Both the position numbers and the translations under genes were made by a program. Below the pieces are notes generated by a model, which worked only from the letters and a program-made list of their open reading frames with translations, searched no databases and was not told the DNA's origin. From Bacilli bacterium (GTDB taxonomy: Bacteria; Bacillota_I; Bacilli_A; RF39; UBA660), in assembly GCA_016283935.1 (NCBI GenBank), contig JAEENX010000007.1, positions 139,123 through 203,122 of the forward strand: DNA of 64,000 nt, read 5' to 3'. This document shows positions 36,091 to 44,537 of this stretch, one piece after another (position 1 is the stretch's first letter; each line of letters begins with the position of its first letter).

Positions 36091-36798
36091 TCACCTTTCA
36101 TATGACTTAGTATTTTCACCTAAGTTCATTTGCATTTTTAATTCCCCACCAATGATATCATTAATACATTCTGGGTCATTTCCTTCTAACCATATTACAA
36201 TAGTATATTTATCAACTTCACCTGGTTGAAAGTTTTCTCTAGTCTCACTCATAACGACCTTATCACTGATAAATGGTGTAGTACCAGGTTCAGGTTCGTT
36301 AGTATCAGGTGTACGTTTAGCATATACTACTGATTCACCATTCAAATATACCTTTACTCTAACGGCATCATCAACATTCTTAACTTTAGCAAGTATTTCA
36401 ATTGCTCTTGAGTAAGAAAGAACATCATTGCTTTTATTTCTTACATAGAATGTATAAGCCATGTAGTTGTTACCATTATGTGGACCATCTTTTTCAGTAT
36501 CCACATTAGCAGGTATCCAAGTTTCTGTTATATTATCAATATAATCCAGATTCTCTACAACTAACTTATGAGTAGTAAATTCGAAATCTTTCCTTGGACT
36601 AACTTCCAATTTTTCTTCTTCGTAGGCATTCTTATCAAGCGTGATTGTGAAGTTACCATTAGTATTTACTATATAAAGAATACCATAAGTTATACTAATA
36701 AGCAATAATAAGAACAATAATATGACAATTATTGACTTAAAAAATACTCTATTCCTTTTGACATCCTTTGCAGTAACTTTTACTTCTAAGTTAGGCAC
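36091..36798 (-). CDS. Membrane-anchored IWLEG-motif protein (GTG start)
   Basis: A 235-residue protein with a membrane segment at residues 20-43 and an external beta-rich domain. Its end, YTIVIWLEGNDPECINDI, matches the C-terminal motif of the two TYAWF proteins. It lacks the TYAWF junction, so it may stay in the membrane. The start is GTG, 4 bases after AGGTGAT. That SD includes the TGA stop of the previous gene (36804-36806), and the same arrangement links its own stop to the next gene. Confidence 0.83.
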   Translation of the reverse strand: MPNLEVKVTAKDVKRNRVFFKSIIVILLFLLLLISITYGILYIVNTNGNFTITLDKNAYEEEKLEVSPRKDFEFTTHKLVVENLDYIDNITETWIPANVDTEKDGPHNGNNYMAYTFYVRNKSNDVLSYSRAIEILAKVKNVDDAVRVKVYLNGESVVYAKRTPDTNEPEPGTTPFISDKVVMSETRENFQPGEVDKYTIVIWLEGNDPECINDIIGGELKMQMNLGENTKSYER

Positions 36799-36803
36799 TT
36801 ATA

Positions 36804-37925
36804 TCACCTACCCTTTACGAAGTACTTAATACCTTCTTTAAGTAGTACAAGTGCATCTCTCTTTGGAATTTCGTTAACAATAACAACATCCGAAGTGGTT
36901 TGTGCTCTTTTAACTACAGTTCTGAATTCTTCGTCTTCTCCTTCGAATTCAAGTAGTAAGTATTTAGCTTCAAATAAATTGAAGTTAGAAGGTAACTTAC
37001 TATCTTTATATATACCAACTTCATATTCTGCATGAGCAAATTGATCAACAATATCGTCATTTTTAATTGTATATGAGTAATTAATTACAGGAATTAAATT
37101 ACTTGATACGCAGAATATACCAGTAGTATCCAAGAAATTATTTAAATATGTTTTCTTATCTAGAACAAATTCAGGAACTTTATAAAGTATCTTTATAGCT
37201 CCTCCTGCTAGATTTCTTTCAATCATATCTAGAGTAATTAATTCAGTACCAGCTAAGAATAAATCAATATCATAAGCTTTTCTAACATGATCTATTTCAT
37301 GTTGTTCATATTTATTTAAATCGTCGTTATGATATACAACATCTCCTAGATATAAATTATCGCCTAATGCCTTATAATCGATTCTAAATGATGGATCAAA
37401 CAATTGATTATTGAAATCATCATTAGCTTTTAAATCTTCCATTAAGATAACTCTTATATCTTCTTCATTATGTTTAATAGCTTTTCTTAAATTTGGAGAA
37501 TCATTTAAATAAACATCTCTGAATGTTTCTCTTTCGATATCATCAAAATTAACATAACCTTCTACTCTTGTATTTGCTCTTCCACATACACAAGTATAGA
37601 AAATAACAGCATCAATTATAAACTTATAGATTTCAAATAAGCTTGCATTTGATTTTAATTCAGCTCTTGATACTGCTCCGTACTCAACAAAGATTCTTAG
37701 AAGTGAGTTTGAATTTTGATCTAACTTAACACCTGTAATATCTTTAAGAGCACTTCTAGTTAAATAGTCAGCGCTTAAACATGTTTCATTAAGATAGTCA
37801 TATACAACATCCTGTAAGCTACTTGTTAATTTGAAATCTGGATATCTTTTATTAACTAGCAATTCAACTATATCAGTAACTGTTCTAGCCTTAAATGCTA
37901 AATAAAAGTCTACTAGATTATTCAT
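36804..37925 (-). CDS. Cytoplasmic hypothetical protein of the SipW locus
   Basis: A 373-residue soluble protein with no membrane segment. It is mixed alpha/beta, with no cofactor or nucleotide motif seen. A Cys pair (FYTCVCGRANTR) lies near residue 112. The family is not recognised. It starts the operon with the IWLEG-motif proteins and signal peptidase A, behind a good promoter, with a strong GGGAGG SD 6 bases before the ATG. Its constant company suggests a cytoplasmic assembly or regulatory partner of the surface proteins. Confidence 0.78.
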   Translation of the reverse strand: MNNLVDFYLAFKARTVTDIVELLVNKRYPDFKLTSSLQDVVYDYLNETCLSADYLTRSALKDITGVKLDQNSNSLLRIFVEYGAVSRAELKSNASLFEIYKFIIDAVIFYTCVCGRANTRVEGYVNFDDIERETFRDVYLNDSPNLRKAIKHNEEDIRVILMEDLKANDDFNNQLFDPSFRIDYKALGDNLYLGDVVYHNDDLNKYEQHEIDHVRKAYDIDLFLAGTELITLDMIERNLAGGAIKILYKVPEFVLDKKTYLNNFLDTTGIFCVSSNLIPVINYSYTIKNDDIVDQFAHAEYEVGIYKDSKLPSNFNLFEAKYLLLEFEGEDEEFRTVVKRAQTTSDVVIVNEIPKRDALVLLKEGIKYFVKGR

Positions 37926-37954
37926 CTTGCGCCTCCCTACCTACTATCTACTTT

Positions 37955-37983
37955 ATTTTATCAAAAATGAGATTTTTTTACAA
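37955..37983 (-). promoter_or_regulatory. Promoter of the 36804-gene operon
   Basis: On the minus strand: TTGTAA (37978-37983), 17-base spacer, TAAAAT (37955-37960). This is the best two-box promoter seen in the window. The leader is about 25-30 bases with GGGAGG near its end. Confidence 0.7.
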
Positions 37984-38006
37984 TAACTTTTTGATATATT
38001 ATTAAC

Positions 38007-39668
38007 CTAAATTTCTTCAGTATTTTGTAAGTTTTCTCTTATTCTTTTAATCTTTAATTCTTCATAATCTTTGAATTTTAAAATCATATCACATGTTTCA
38101 ATATCTAAAACATTTTCTTCTAATGCTCCAAATTTAACTAATGTGTCTAAATTATCAAGGAATTTAGAGAAATCAGCATCATCAATTGGAGGTAATTCAA
38201 AATTCATATTATATAAACTATATTTCTTTTCAATTAAGGCTTTAACAGCTTTAGTATCATTGAAAGGAAGTGATTTCATAATAGTTGATCTAGCCATATA
38301 TTGAATATGTCTAAATTCATCTACTCTAGGTTCTACTTCTTCTCTTTCAATCATATTATCAGCAAATACTTGATTATATAACAATCCATAAAATTTTGAG
38401 AAGAACACTGATGCATCAAATAATGATGTAGATGCATTAAATGTCTTACATAATGAGTTTTGGAAGAATTCGAAATTTAATTCATCATGATTTTTCTTGA
38501 TTTCGCCAATCTTAATTTCTAATTCTCCTTCTAATTCTTTAATTTTATCATTTATATCATTAATTCTATCTTTATTAATAATACTAAATCTATTTCTCTT
38601 TCTAATTAGAAAATGTACTTTTCTATCTAAACCAGCTTTTTCTTTTTCTAGTTTAACTATTTCTTTTTGTTTTTCTTTTAAATTATCTTTAATGTTTTCT
38701 CTGTTATCATATATATCAGATAAGAACTTAAATAACTTTTTGAATTTTTCAACTTTTTGATATTCTAAAACATCATAGTATAATTCTTTAATACTCTTTA
38801 AGATGAACTTTTTATCATCTCTTGAAGCATGTAAATATTCATTAGGATCCATTACAGAAGCTAATACATTCTTAAAATCATCACTTTCAACATAGAACTT
38901 TCTAGTTTCTTGTCTATTATTATCAAAATAATCTAATAGATTATATGGATCATACAATCTCATATCTTCAAATTGAATTCTTGTTTTAGTATATAATTCA
39001 TGAATATCTTCTCTTGTAGATCCAACTTCTTTTAAGCTTTGATCTAATAATGTATTAATATGTCTAATAATTACTTTCTTATTATTAGTAATTAAGTTTT
39101 TAACACATAATTCTAAATGTGTTAATAATAATGGACATTCCCAATAAATTGAGTTAAATACATTTTTCATTATTAATAGATATCTAGGATCATTCATATT
39201 TTTAAAGAATGATTCCATATAATTTAATGTAAAAGTAGAATAATTAAAATTACTACTTACTAATTTTATTCCGATACGTTCCATATCATTAATAAAGTCT
39301 TTTAATACTTCATTAACTCTATCAACATCTTTAGCATGCCCTATTTCATATACTGTTCTATCAAATCCGAATCTTTCTTCGAAATCTTCATCTTTTCCAG
39401 TTAATTTAAGAATTGATCTATATTTTTCTGATTCTTCATATTTCTCAGCTACAGCAGGATTTTCATCAAATGGAGTAATAACAGCAAGTTTTTCTTTAAC
39501 TATTTCATAGATAACTTCTTCATAATTTCTTAATTCAGTTAAATAATCTTCCATTTTTTGATTATATGTAACTTGTTCTGAAGCAACATCACTTCTAAGT
39601 TTAGGAAGTTCTTTAACAATCTTATCTAAATATTTGCTTAGTTTTTCAATACTAGTAATTGTTGTCAT
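38007..39668 (-). CDS. Large coiled-coil cytoplasmic protein of the SipW locus
   Basis: A 553-residue soluble protein without signal or membrane segments. A strongly charged coiled coil spans about residues 300-395 (KEKQKEIVKLEKEKAGLD and following heptads); the rest is helical. No family was recognised. Its ATG overlaps the TGA of the 59-residue gene upstream (ATGA). It probably acts as a scaffold, perhaps linking the membrane proteins of the locus. That is inferred from composition and position. Confidence 0.78.
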   Translation of the reverse strand: MTTITSIEKLSKYLDKIVKELPKLRSDVASEQVTYNQKMEDYLTELRNYEEVIYEIVKEKLAVITPFDENPAVAEKYEESEKYRSILKLTGKDEDFEERFGFDRTVYEIGHAKDVDRVNEVLKDFINDMERIGIKLVSSNFNYSTFTLNYMESFFKNMNDPRYLLIMKNVFNSIYWECPLLLTHLELCVKNLITNNKKVIIRHINTLLDQSLKEVGSTREDIHELYTKTRIQFEDMRLYDPYNLLDYFDNNRQETRKFYVESDDFKNVLASVMDPNEYLHASRDDKKFILKSIKELYYDVLEYQKVEKFKKLFKFLSDIYDNRENIKDNLKEKQKEIVKLEKEKAGLDRKVHFLIRKRNRFSIINKDRINDINDKIKELEGELEIKIGEIKKNHDELNFEFFQNSLCKTFNASTSLFDASVFFSKFYGLLYNQVFADNMIEREEVEPRVDEFRHIQYMARSTIMKSLPFNDTKAVKALIEKKYSLYNMNFELPPIDDADFSKFLDNLDTLVKFGALEENVLDIETCDMILKFKDYEELKIKRIRENLQNTEEI

Positions 39669-39844
39669 TTCTTATTTTTACTTCCTCTCTTAGTTCTTTT
39701 TGGCTTTAAATCTTCAGGATTTACTTCAACAATGTTAGCTTCTGTAGATTTAATTGTTTCAAATAATTTACTATAAATTTCAAATGCATCTTTAATTGAA
39801 GCATTTTTAACTTCTTCTATTAAACTTTCATTTACCTTACCCAT
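39665..39844 (-). CDS. Small cytoplasmic protein between pseudo-SipW and coiled-coil genes
   Basis: A 59-residue ORF beginning MGKVNESLIEEVKNASIK and ending KPKRTKRGSKNKK, with an amphipathic helix followed by a strongly basic tail. AAGGAGC lies 7 bases before the ATG. It overlaps the upstream pseudo-signal-peptidase gene (stop 39837) by 8 bases and the downstream 553-residue gene by 4 bases (ATGA). The ribosome binding site, both overlaps and its position in an otherwise gapless operon support a real gene. The function is unknown; the basic tail could bind acidic partners or nucleic acid. Confidence 0.8.
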   Translation of the reverse strand: MGKVNESLIEEVKNASIKDAFEIYSKLFETIKSTEANIVEVNPEDLKPKRTKRGSKNKK

Positions 39845-40346
39845 TTTTTCTGCTCCTTGCTTCTACAATAAAATTAATCAATTCATATATGAATAATAAG
39901 AATGCTGGTAATACTACTAAGAATAAATTTCCATATTTAGATTCTAATACAGATAAAATATTACCCCATCCCTTGTATTCCTTAGTATCATTAGCTCTAC
40001 CAATAATACTTGTTTCATCAACAATAATATCATTGTTAACTGTGAATGAATATTGACCAAAATCAACATCATATATATCATTTACTAATCCTAAAACTGT
40101 TTTAGTTTTATTATTAACATCATAATAGAATATATAATCACCTGGTTGAATATTTTTAGCTTCTTTCTTTGTAACAATTAATAAAGAGCCACTTTTATAA
40201 TCAAGCATATCTTCATCAACTATTAATAATGTTTTATTACCAAATTGTGATACTTGGTGATCGTTGTGACTTAGTAATAATACACTCATGAATAAAATAA
40301 TTATTACTAATATAACTGTTATAATATTTCCTATAATTCTTTTCAT
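39837..40346 (-). CDS. Degenerate SipW-type signal peptidase paralogue (pseudo-enzyme)
   Basis: A 169-residue protein with the layout of the three active S26B paralogues: N-terminal membrane segment (residues 5-26), a beta domain, C-terminal membrane segment (about 142-162), and a short basic tail. The catalytic positions are lost: where paralogues read TPSM, SESM or TGSM, this one reads DEDM (near 46), and where they read THR it reads VLGLVND (near 85). The gene is intact and well expressed by sequence (AGGAGATAGGAT before ATG), so it is kept for a non-proteolytic role. It follows a TYAWF protein gene. Confidence 0.8.
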   Translation of the reverse strand: MKRIIGNIITVILVIIILFMSVLLLSHNDHQVSQFGNKTLLIVDEDMLDYKSGSLLIVTKKEAKNIQPGDYIFYYDVNNKTKTVLGLVNDIYDVDFGQYSFTVNNDIIVDETSIIGRANDTKEYKGWGNILSVLESKYGNLFLVVLPAFLLFIYELINFIVEARSRKNG

Positions 40347-40356
40347 ATCCTATCTC

Positions 40357-41382
40357 CTAACCTTCTGTAGCAGTAAAGTTTAAGATTGTTTCAAATGATG
40401 TACCAGATACTTCATTTTCACAATCAACATCTTGTCCTTCTATCCACATATATATTCTAATTTTTGTTATACCACTATCTATATGAAATAAATTAGCTGT
40501 TCCGCTTGCATCTTTTGAACTTCTTATTAATTTTTCTCCTAAAGATTCAAAATAAGTTGCATTAGGTACTCCTAATTGTAACTTTAAACTTTCAGGAATA
40601 GCTGCTTTAATTCCTTCATAATCAAGTATTTGATTATCAGTTATAGTTAAACCATAAAACTCTTTAGCTGCATCTATACCATTTTGATAATGATGATTTG
40701 CATTTGGTTCCCAAACTTTTACATCATCAGGATCAGATGTATTCATTCCTTGAATATCAGCAACACTTGCATTTAAATTACTTTCAAATCCTTCGTATAC
40801 AAAAGCTAATCTAATAGAATCTTCAATACCTTGAGTAACATTTCTATCTGTATCTAACTTTTTATATTTAACTGACGAATTTGTTAAATTAATTTGTAGC
40901 AATTGTGGTTTAGCAGTTCTTATGTATAAATCATATGACATCAAATATCCATCAGGTCCATCAATTTCACTAATACTGTTAGCTGAAATAATATAACCAC
41001 CTAAGATATTCTTAGCAATATGTCCTAAATAAAAATCAATATATCCATTTGCTAAATTACCAATTGTTGAAGTTGGCTTATACATTGATGGATAACTGTT
41101 TTTTCTAGGAACTCCATAACTATAATCTGCGTTAATGATATCATCTAATGTTATATTTTTTTTCCAACTATCTGGTGTAGCATCTGCAGACAGCTCTAAT
41201 GAGTTACTTGGTGTAACACCTAATTCAAAACCTGTTGCAGTTACTGAATCATTGTTAGAAAACCATGCATATGTTCCCCCACTTAATGCAACAATAGATA
41301 ATATTAGTAAAAATACGGAGAATAGTCGCTTTCTTCGAGCGCTATTGTTTTGTCTACCACGTATATTTCTACGGTTATGCAT
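40357..41382 (-). CDS. SipW-class exported protein, TYAWF type
   Basis: A 341-residue exported protein. A basic N terminus (RRNIRGRQNNSARRKR) and a membrane segment end in GGTYAWFSNNDS (near residue 38). The mature part has a DxLYIRT-like region near 150 and a C-terminal IRIYMWIEGQDVDCENEV that parallels the protein at 34886 and the one at 36091. The two TYAWF proteins are clearly paralogues over their full length. ATG 41382 follows AAGGAGG; longer readings are rejected because they run into the promoter. First gene of the operon down to 38007. Confidence 0.85.
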   Translation of the reverse strand: MHNRRNIRGRQNNSARRKRLFSVFLLILSIVALSGGTYAWFSNNDSVTATGFELGVTPSNSLELSADATPDSWKKNITLDDIINADYSYGVPRKNSYPSMYKPTSTIGNLANGYIDFYLGHIAKNILGGYIISANSISEIDGPDGYLMSYDLYIRTAKPQLLQINLTNSSVKYKKLDTDRNVTQGIEDSIRLAFVYEGFESNLNASVADIQGMNTSDPDDVKVWEPNANHHYQNGIDAAKEFYGLTITDNQILDYEGIKAAIPESLKLQLGVPNATYFESLGEKLIRSSKDASGTANLFHIDSGITKIRIYMWIEGQDVDCENEVSGTSFETILNFTATEG

Positions 41383-41472
41383 AACAATCCTCCTTATTAT
41401 CACTATTATAATTAGTATACCATAAGACTTTTTATAAAGCATTATATTTATTGTAAAAATCCACGTTGTCAT

Positions 41473-41487
41473 GTGTAAACATTACAC
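41473..41487. promoter_or_regulatory. Dyad in divergent promoter region, possible operator
   Basis: GTGTAA-ACA-TTACAC, a perfect 6-bp inverted repeat in the intergenic region between the two divergent SipW-class genes (starts at 41382 and 41559). Placed to control both directions. Confidence 0.4.
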
Positions 41488-41558
41488 TTTTAGTCTTGTA
41501 AATACTTGATAATATAATTTATTATAATAATAGGATATTATGGAAGGGTCTATTTAGT

Positions 41559-42212
41559 ATGAGTAAAAAGAAATTTTGTATTTTAATACTAGCTTTTATT
41601 TCATTGGTGTTCTCATTTAACATGGTAAAAAGTACTTATGCTAAATATGTAACAGCTAATGATAAAACAACGGATGTTAACCTAGCCAAATGGGATATTT
41701 TGGTAAATGGTGAATACATAAAATCATCTAAAACATTATCTGCAACATTAAATCCAAATTATATTGCAAGTAATTATACAAAAGATGGTTTCTTAGCACC
41801 AGGTAGCCAAGCCTATTTCGATATTATGGTAGATAATACTTATGTTGATGTTGATTATAACTATATAACAACAGTTGCAAAAGCAGATAATTCAAACTTA
41901 AGCGATTTAAAAATCACTAAAGTTGGTATATATGATGTTGATAATAATGAAAACCCAATCGTTGATACAACTAAAGATCAAGAGATTACAGGTACTCAAG
42001 CAAATATAAACGGTTATTGGTATAAAGGAATGAGTCAAACAAAATATTGTATTAGAGTTTATGTTGAATGGTACGATGGTGATGGTGAAGAAATGGACGA
42101 TGATGCTGATACTGAAGTTGGTTACAACGCATCTAAAACTACACCTGAAACAAATAATGATGGTAAAATAACTATTAAATTAAAATTCGTACAAATATCA
42201 AGTCATGCATAA
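41559..42212 (+). CDS. SipW-class exported protein, TasA/camelysin-like
   Basis: A 217-residue protein with a leader ending KSTYAKYVTAND (near residue 29), then a mature domain beginning VNLAKWDILVNG. GFLAPGSQAYFDIMVDN (near 81) parallels GYIAPGKMGSFTITLDV in the protein at 47227, so the two are paralogues. This layout is that of TasA/camelysin-like fibre proteins. It is the only gene in the 34-59 kb locus on the plus strand, with its own promoter region and terminator. GAAGGG lies before the ATG. Confidence 0.83.
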   Translation: MSKKKFCILILAFISLVFSFNMVKSTYAKYVTANDKTTDVNLAKWDILVNGEYIKSSKTLSATLNPNYIASNYTKDGFLAPGSQAYFDIMVDNTYVDVDYNYITTVAKADNSNLSDLKITKVGIYDVDNNENPIVDTTKDQEITGTQANINGYWYKGMSQTKYCIRVYVEWYDGDGEEMDDDADTEVGYNASKTTPETNNDGKITIKLKFVQISSHA

Positions 42213-42243
42213 AAAAAGAACTTCAATCGAAGTTCTTTTTATT
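42213..42243. terminator. Bidirectional terminator
   Basis: AAAAAGAACTTC-AATC-GAAGTTCTTTTT between the TasA-like gene and the convergent CPHC gene. Confidence 0.85.
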
Positions 42244-42964
42244 TATTAAAATAATCATTTATATCATTATATCCATAATAATATGCATCATCTATTAATT
42301 CTTTAATAGCATCTTCTTGATGCTTTTTTTCTTCTTCAGTAGATAAGCTAGGATTTTTAAATCCTGTTCTATATTTATTACCTATTACATAAAAAGGAAC
42401 ACCAAGTTCATCATAGTTAATATCAAAATACTCAGATGCTTTCATCATTTTTCTTTTATTATTAACATCTTCAGATACTTCATATAATTTTAATTCAAAT
42501 TTATAATTATAATCATTATCCATTTTTAAGTCTTCAAAAAAATCTAATAAATCTCTGCAATGTGGACATGTATTTGTATGAAATACATATATATTAACAA
42601 CACTATTAGTTAACATATTATTTCTACATATAATATCTTCAGATATACCATCTATATCTTTATAAGCACATATAAAATTTCCAAATATAGTTTTTTCACA
42701 TCCGTATGAATGACTACATTTATATTCTATGTTACTATCATTTAAACTTTTACCTAATGATAATACAAATATTAATATACATATAATACATATTATAAGT
42801 TTAATAACAGAAATTATAATACCAGCTATTGATAATTCTTTACCTGATTTATATTTTTTAGATTTATTATATCCAACTATAGATAAAATTAAAGCTATAA
42901 TCGGTCCACTTATTATAGACAAAGTAAAACCAATTATAGCAAATATATTTTTCTTTTTATTCAT
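42239..42964 (-). CDS. Membrane-anchored CPHC thioredoxin-fold protein
   Basis: A 241-residue protein. Two membrane segments (about residues 8-30 and 44-70) flank a positively charged loop (NKSKKYKSGKE), so by the positive-inside rule the C-terminal domain is outside. That domain has VFHTNTCPHCRDLLDFF (near 130) and GVPFYVIGN with the cis-Pro position (near 191). CPHC is the DsbA active-site motif, typical of oxidising thiol-disulfide enzymes. Four extra Cys precede the domain. Its site in the locus suggests disulfide formation in the Cys-bearing surface proteins. Confidence 0.82.
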   Translation of the reverse strand: MNKKKNIFAIIGFTLSIISGPIIALILSIVGYNKSKKYKSGKELSIAGIIISVIKLIICIICILIFVLSLGKSLNDSNIEYKCSHSYGCEKTIFGNFICAYKDIDGISEDIICRNNMLTNSVVNIYVFHTNTCPHCRDLLDFFEDLKMDNDYNYKFELKLYEVSEDVNNKRKMMKASEYFDINYDELGVPFYVIGNKYRTGFKNPSLSTEEEKKHQEDAIKELIDDAYYYGYNDINDYFNK

Positions 42965-42966
42965 TA

Positions 42967-43926
42967 CTATTCACCTAAGTATTCTTCAGCATGTACAACT
43001 ACAACTAATTTAACACTTACAATATCTTCAGCTGAATAACTACCACTTTGTTCTTGATAATATTCAGCAGCTTTATTACCCCAGTAAGTATCTTCTATAT
43101 CATTAGCGTAATATAATGTACTCTTTAAAGAATCAAATGTTGTAGGTCCAACAGTTGCTTTAGTATATGTTGATCCTGATTTAGTATAATAATCTAAATG
43201 ATCGTTGAAATCATCAGAGTTATCAACTCTAATATAAGTTTCATATGGCCAAGAAATATTAGCTCTAAAGTTTGTAGCATTTCCTGTTTCACCAAACTTA
43301 GAAATAATCATTTCAGGTACAGCAGCTGTTGTTACATCATTTTCTGCACTTACAAATCCAAAGTTAAATTTAAATGGATATTTAGTAGCTAATATATTAG
43401 ACATATTAGTTTGATCTAATAAAGAATAATATGTTGTTGAAGCATTATATGTAGCTGATGGAGCAACAACAATATATGTTCCTGATGTACTATCAAATGT
43501 ATATAAATCACCAATTAATGAATTAAAAGTAGTAGCTGTTACAGGTGTTTCTATATATTCACCTAAAGTATAAGTTTCACCTAGTATTTCAATAGATTTA
43601 ACATAATAAGTAACTTTTGCTTTTGTTTCACCTTGATTTTCTATTGATAAGAATTTATTAAGAGTTTCAGCTGTTTCTTTTTCATTCATACCTGGATATA
43701 TTTGATTAAATTCCATAACTGTTTCAGTTAAATTAGCATCTTCATCAAAGTTAATTTTCCAACTTACTACGTGACCAGTTAAATTAATATCAACATCACT
43801 AAAATAAGTAAACCATGCATATGTTCCAGTTACTAAAAATATAACTGAAAATATAAGTGGAATGATAGTTAATTTTCTAGAATGATTAACAACATTTTCC
43901 CTAGTTCTTAAACTTCTTCTTCCCAT
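42967..43926 (-). CDS. SipW-class exported protein with hairpin repeats
   Basis: A 319-residue protein with a basic N terminus and a leader ending GTYAWFTYFSD (near residue 38). Two similar short modules occur in the mature part: TTFNSLIGDLYTFDS.TYIVV near 130-155 and YYTKSGSTYTKATV.TTFDSLK near 250-275. They look like beta-hairpin repeats of phage-tail or surface proteins. AAAGGAG precedes the ATG. Likely a further fibre-type or minor subunit. Confidence 0.8.
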   Translation of the reverse strand: MGRRSLRTRENVVNHSRKLTIIPLIFSVIFLVTGTYAWFTYFSDVDINLTGHVVSWKINFDEDANLTETVMEFNQIYPGMNEKETAETLNKFLSIENQGETKAKVTYYVKSIEILGETYTLGEYIETPVTATTFNSLIGDLYTFDSTSGTYIVVAPSATYNASTTYYSLLDQTNMSNILATKYPFKFNFGFVSAENDVTTAAVPEMIISKFGETGNATNFRANISWPYETYIRVDNSDDFNDHLDYYTKSGSTYTKATVGPTTFDSLKSTLYYANDIEDTYWGNKAAEYYQEQSGSYSAEDIVSVKLVVVVHAEEYLGE

Positions 43927-43945
43927 AATAACTACTCCTTTCTAT

Positions 43946-44527
43946 TTATCTATATCTTCTTGTATCATTTCTATCTAATACAATATTTACCATTTCTATA
44001 GCAATATATATAGCAAGTGGAATAAATACAAATAATACAAATATAATAGTATTTCTACTTGCTTTACTAAATGCACTTAATAAAGTTGTTTTATAAACTA
44101 CTTTACCAAATATTTGATCTTCACTAATCTCAGGGTCTTGTCCAACGTTGTTAATACCTTGAGTAATATATTTATATTTTTTAGATCCTTCATCGTAATT
44201 TATTTTTTCTACCCTGTGGGTTACGACCTTACCTTTAACATCACCTTCAAGACCTTTATAAGTAACATCATCACCTATTTTAATCTTTGAAGGTTCTACT
44301 TTATTAACAATAACTATATCCCATACTTTATATACAGGCTCCATTGATTCAGATAATACAGTAAATAATCTAATACCACCAATGGAAACTTTATTATTAC
44401 TAAATCTTTGAATTAAGACAGTTAAAAGAAATAAAGATACAAATATAACTAAAACAATTTCAGCAATTACTATAGCTTTATTCTTTTTCTTTTCAAGTCT
44501 AACTCTTTCACGTCTATTAGTTCTCAT
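43946..44527 (-). CDS. SipW-type signal peptidase B
   Basis: A 193-residue S26B signal peptidase. N-terminal membrane segment (residues 16-36), catalytic Ser in TVLSESMEPVYK (near 60), His in KVVTHRVEKI (near 95), ITQGINNVGQD loop (near 113), C-terminal membrane segment (about 155-182). Ser and His are both present, so it should be active. It sits between two substrate-like genes and is close-packed with both. The SD is weak (GGGTTGG). Confidence 0.92.
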   Translation of the reverse strand: MRTNRRERVRLEKKKNKAIVIAEIVLVIFVSLFLLTVLIQRFSNNKVSIGGIRLFTVLSESMEPVYKVWDIVIVNKVEPSKIKIGDDVTYKGLEGDVKGKVVTHRVEKINYDEGSKKYKYITQGINNVGQDPEISEDQIFGKVVYKTTLLSAFSKASRNTIIFVLFVFIPLAIYIAIEMVNIVLDRNDTRRYR

Positions 44528-44537
44528 TTTGCCAACC

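Noticed and set aside
36091-36806. TGA read as tryptophan (Mycoplasma code)
   Set aside because: TGA at 36091 and 36804 ends genes exactly at the next SD and start, and Trp codons elsewhere are TGG.
36804-39844. Prophage or mobile insertion between the SipW-class genes
   Set aside because: No integrase, att repeats, phage structural genes or composition break; the genes are embedded in overlapping operons of the locus.
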